Assembly: GCF_002953255.1 (NCBI RefSeq)
Contig: NZ_CP026498.1
Span: forward strand, 6,666,436-6,730,435
From: Streptomyces sp. CB01881
GTDB lineage: Bacteria > Actinomycetota > Actinomycetes > Streptomycetales > Streptomycetaceae
DNA length: 64,000 nucleotides
Direction of reading: 5' to 3'
The notes below the pieces were generated by a model. The model had not been told where the DNA came from, searched no databases, and saw only the letters and a program-made list of their open reading frames with translations. This document shows positions 62,330 to 64,000 of the stretch, piece after piece. Position numbers and translations under genes: made by a program. Numbering within the stretch: position 1 is the stretch's first letter; each line of letters opens with the position of its first letter.

Positions 62330-62564
62330 CCCGGCGTCCGGCCCGGCGGCCTCGTGGACGCCTGACCACCCGCCAGGTCCGCACGCCACGACCATCTCCG
62401 CCGGGCCCGCGCCGCACCCGGGACGCCGAACGGCCGTCACCCCCCGGCCCGACCCGCCGCGCCGAACACGCGTCCGGTCCGGGACTCCGGCCCCGGCAAC
62501 ACGCGCTACCGGCCCGGGAAGTGGCTCCTCTCCTGACCCGCCCGCCCGCCGCGGCGGCGGCAGG

Positions 62565-63320
62565 TCACCGCGGCGGGCGTCCCGACATCCAGTGGAAGAG
62601 CCCCATCGCGACACTGGTCGCCAGGTTGAAGCTGGAGACCCCGGGCTGCATCGGCACCGCGACCAGCCGGTCGGCGCGCGCCTTCAGCTCGTCCGAGACC
62701 CCGTGGCGCTCGGTGCCGAAGGCGAGCAGCGCGTCGTCCGGGAAGGCCACCGTCCGCACGTCCGCCCCCTCCGGATCCAGGACGTAGAGCGGGCCGTCCG
62801 GCAGCTCCGGCAACGCCAGCCGCTCGACGGCGGTGGCGAAGTGCAGGCCGGCGCTGCCCCGGACCACGGTCGGGTGCCAGGGGTCCAGGTCGCCGGTGGT
62901 CACCACGCCGGTGGCCCCGAAGCCGGCCGCCAGCCGGATCACCGCGCCGACGTTGCCCAGGTTGCGCGGGTTCTCCAGCAGCACGACCGGCGCCGTCCGG
63001 GGCTGCCGGGCGAGCGCGGCCAGATTGGAGCCGGTGGTGGGCCGGGCGGCCAGCGCGATCACGCCGGTCGGGTGCAGCCGCGGCACCAGCGCCCGCAGCT
63101 CCGCCTCCGGCAGCTCGGCCGCCAGGCCGTCCAGGGCGGGCACCACGTCCGCGGCCAGCTCGGCGGCGAGCGCCAGCAACGCCGCCCGGTCGGCGGTCAG
63201 CACCTGCCGGACGTCCCCGCCGAAGCGCAACGCGTGCTTCAGCGCGTGGAAGCCGTCCAGCACCACCGTCCCGGGCGCCCCGGCGCCCTCCCGCCAGGCC
63301 CGCACCAGCTCGTCGTTCAT
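62565..63320 (-). CDS. SpoU/TrmH-family RNA 2'-O-methyltransferase
   Basis: 251 residues. The three SPOUT motifs are present: VVLLENPRNLGNVGAVIRLA, LLAFGTERHGVSDEL and VPMQPGVSSFNLATSVAMGLFHW. It transfers methyl groups from S-adenosylmethionine to the 2'-O of ribose in tRNA or rRNA. An N-terminal ~100-residue part precedes the knot domain, as in TrmH/RlmB relatives. The exact RNA target cannot be told from sequence. It starts 60 bases downstream of the FUSC-like gene. Confidence 0.88.
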   Translation of the reverse strand: MNDELVRAWREGAGAPGTVVLDGFHALKHALRFGGDVRQVLTADRAALLALAAELAADVVPALDGLAAELPEAELRALVPRLHPTGVIALAARPTTGSNLAALARQPRTAPVVLLENPRNLGNVGAVIRLAAGFGATGVVTTGDLDPWHPTVVRGSAGLHFATAVERLALPELPDGPLYVLDPEGADVRTVAFPDDALLAFGTERHGVSDELKARADRLVAVPMQPGVSSFNLATSVAMGLFHWMSGRPPR

Positions 63321-63379
63321 GCCGCTCACTCTGCCACCCCGCCCCGGGGGCGGCCGCACGCCCCCGCCCGGACCGCCGC

Positions 63380-64000
63380 CTAACGCGCTGTCGGCTCCTG
63401 CTCGCGCTGCGCCGGCGTGGCGGTTCCGCCCCCGCGCAGCGCCCGTTCCAGGTCCTTCAGCGCCTGGAGCAGCAGCCAGGCGCTGGACCGCACGACGTCC
63501 CGCTGCACACTCGCCGGCGCCGCCGCGAGCCGCTCCTCCAGCCGGACGTGCGCCTCCCGTACCGCGTCGAACTCCACCGGCCGGTCGGTGAGCAGCGCGG
63601 CCGCCGCCAGCGCGGTGGCCAGCCGCAGCTCCTCCGCGAACTCGGCCGTCCCGGGCACCGGTTCGGCGTCGGCGGTCGGCAGGTGGGCCTCCAGCAGCAC
63701 GGCGACCCGCCCGAGGTGGCCGACCGCGGCGCGGGCCCGGTCGAGCTGGCGGCGGCTCACCCCGGGCAGCCCGGAGGCGTGCCGGCCGGGTTCGGCGTCG
63801 GCCCGCTGCATCGCCTGGAGCAGCTCGGAGCGGGCCTCCCGGGAGTCCAGCAGTGCCGCACGGACCTCCCGGCCGCGCGGCGCCGCCGGGTGCTCGTAGA
63901 CGGCGAGCACGGCGGCCGCGTAGCGCCCGGCGGCGGCCAGCCACTCGGCCAGCCGCTCGCCGAGCCGGGCGGTCTGCCAGGTCGGGAAGAGCGCGTAGAC
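63380..64000 (-). CDS. FUSC-like membrane protein, C-terminal part (truncated by window edge)
   Basis: The frame is open to the right edge, so only the last ~206 residues are seen: VYALFPTWQTARLGERLAEW ... GRYAAAVL and then long helices (RSELLQAMQRADAEPGRHA, AVGHLGRVAVLLEAHLPT) to EQEPTAR. Helical cytoplasmic C-termini of this kind, including the FPTWQ..RL start, follow the membrane part of FUSC/aromatic-acid exporter proteins. No membrane helix lies within the visible part, so the call is tentative. Confidence 0.6.
   Translation of the reverse strand, partial: VYALFPTWQTARLGERLAEWLAAAGRYAAAVLAVYEHPAAPRGREVRAALLDSREARSELLQAMQRADAEPGRHASGLPGVSRRQLDRARAAVGHLGRVAVLLEAHLPTADAEPVPGTAEFAEELRLATALAAAALLTDRPVEFDAVREAHVRLEERLAAAPASVQRDVVRSSAWLLLQALKDLERALRGGGTATPAQREQEPTAR

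Overview
The window is very GC-rich (third codon positions almost always G or C), uses many GTG starts, and carries gene families typical of a filamentous actinomycete: LAXTG-anchored surface protein, BkdR-type Lrp regulator beside branched-chain dehydrogenase genes, PaaN, sedolisin, ricin-domain glycoside hydrolases, small phage-holin-like membrane proteins. I read it as chromosome of a Streptomycetaceae member (Streptomyces or Kitasatospora). I saw no tRNA, rRNA, CRISPR array, intact integrase or insertion sequence. || Layout. 1-4 kb: end of an LAXTG surface protein, then a leftward operon of a small WXG100-like protein, a DUF1023-type alpha/beta hydrolase and a lipoprotein. 4-13.5 kb: XRE regulator divergent from an MFS exporter, two near-duplicate lipoproteins, a HisC-type aminotransferase, a LacI regulator, a His-rich metallophosphatase and a membrane protein. 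13.5-15.4 kb: a frameshifted monooxygenase-fold gene, and a LysR gene divergent from a VOC gene with a perfect 13-bp-arm palindrome between them. 15.5-24 kb: an accessory region punctuated by three same-orientation copies of the 3' end of thiC (two remnants plus the real end). It holds a Cys-rich unknown protein and two secreted plant-polysaccharide enzymes, a GH10-CBM13-GH62 xylanase/arabinofuranosidase and a CBM13-GH74 xyloglucanase. 24-27.7 kb: thiC behind a TPP riboswitch, then an NfeD-like/flotillin pair. || 27.9-42.3 kb is the most unusual block. Two long secreted beta-helix/PKD proteins and two shorter secreted proteins each end in, or consist of, three copies of a ~115-135-residue repeat (RLLDTR ... 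GYY). They bracket a tightly coupled five-gene operon encoding a KAS III/OleA-like condensing enzyme, a GT2 glycosyltransferase, an ANL (acyl-AMP ligase/OleC-like) enzyme, a small cytochrome P450 and an OleD-like reductase. This set resembles the OleA/C/D logic of olefin and beta-lactone biosynthesis but has no OleB and adds a P450 and a glycosyltransferase, so it is the best candidate here for an undescribed pathway. || 42.4-64 kb: TenA, cupin, holin-like protein, Nudix, a flavohaemoglobin with a long Pro/Ala N-terminus, the E2-E1beta-E1alpha operon of a branched-chain 2-oxoacid dehydrogenase with a divergent Lrp regulator, a TetR regulator, a membrane mannosyltransferase-like protein, PaaN, an FAD monooxygenase, a CGNR regulator, a repeat-filled intergenic region, a secreted sedolisin, an XRE-type protein, a VOC/PNPOx pair, a SpoU-type methyltransferase and the end of a FUSC-like protein. 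Most transcription units are closed by strong GC-rich hairpins. Functions are inferred from motifs read by eye; no database search was run.
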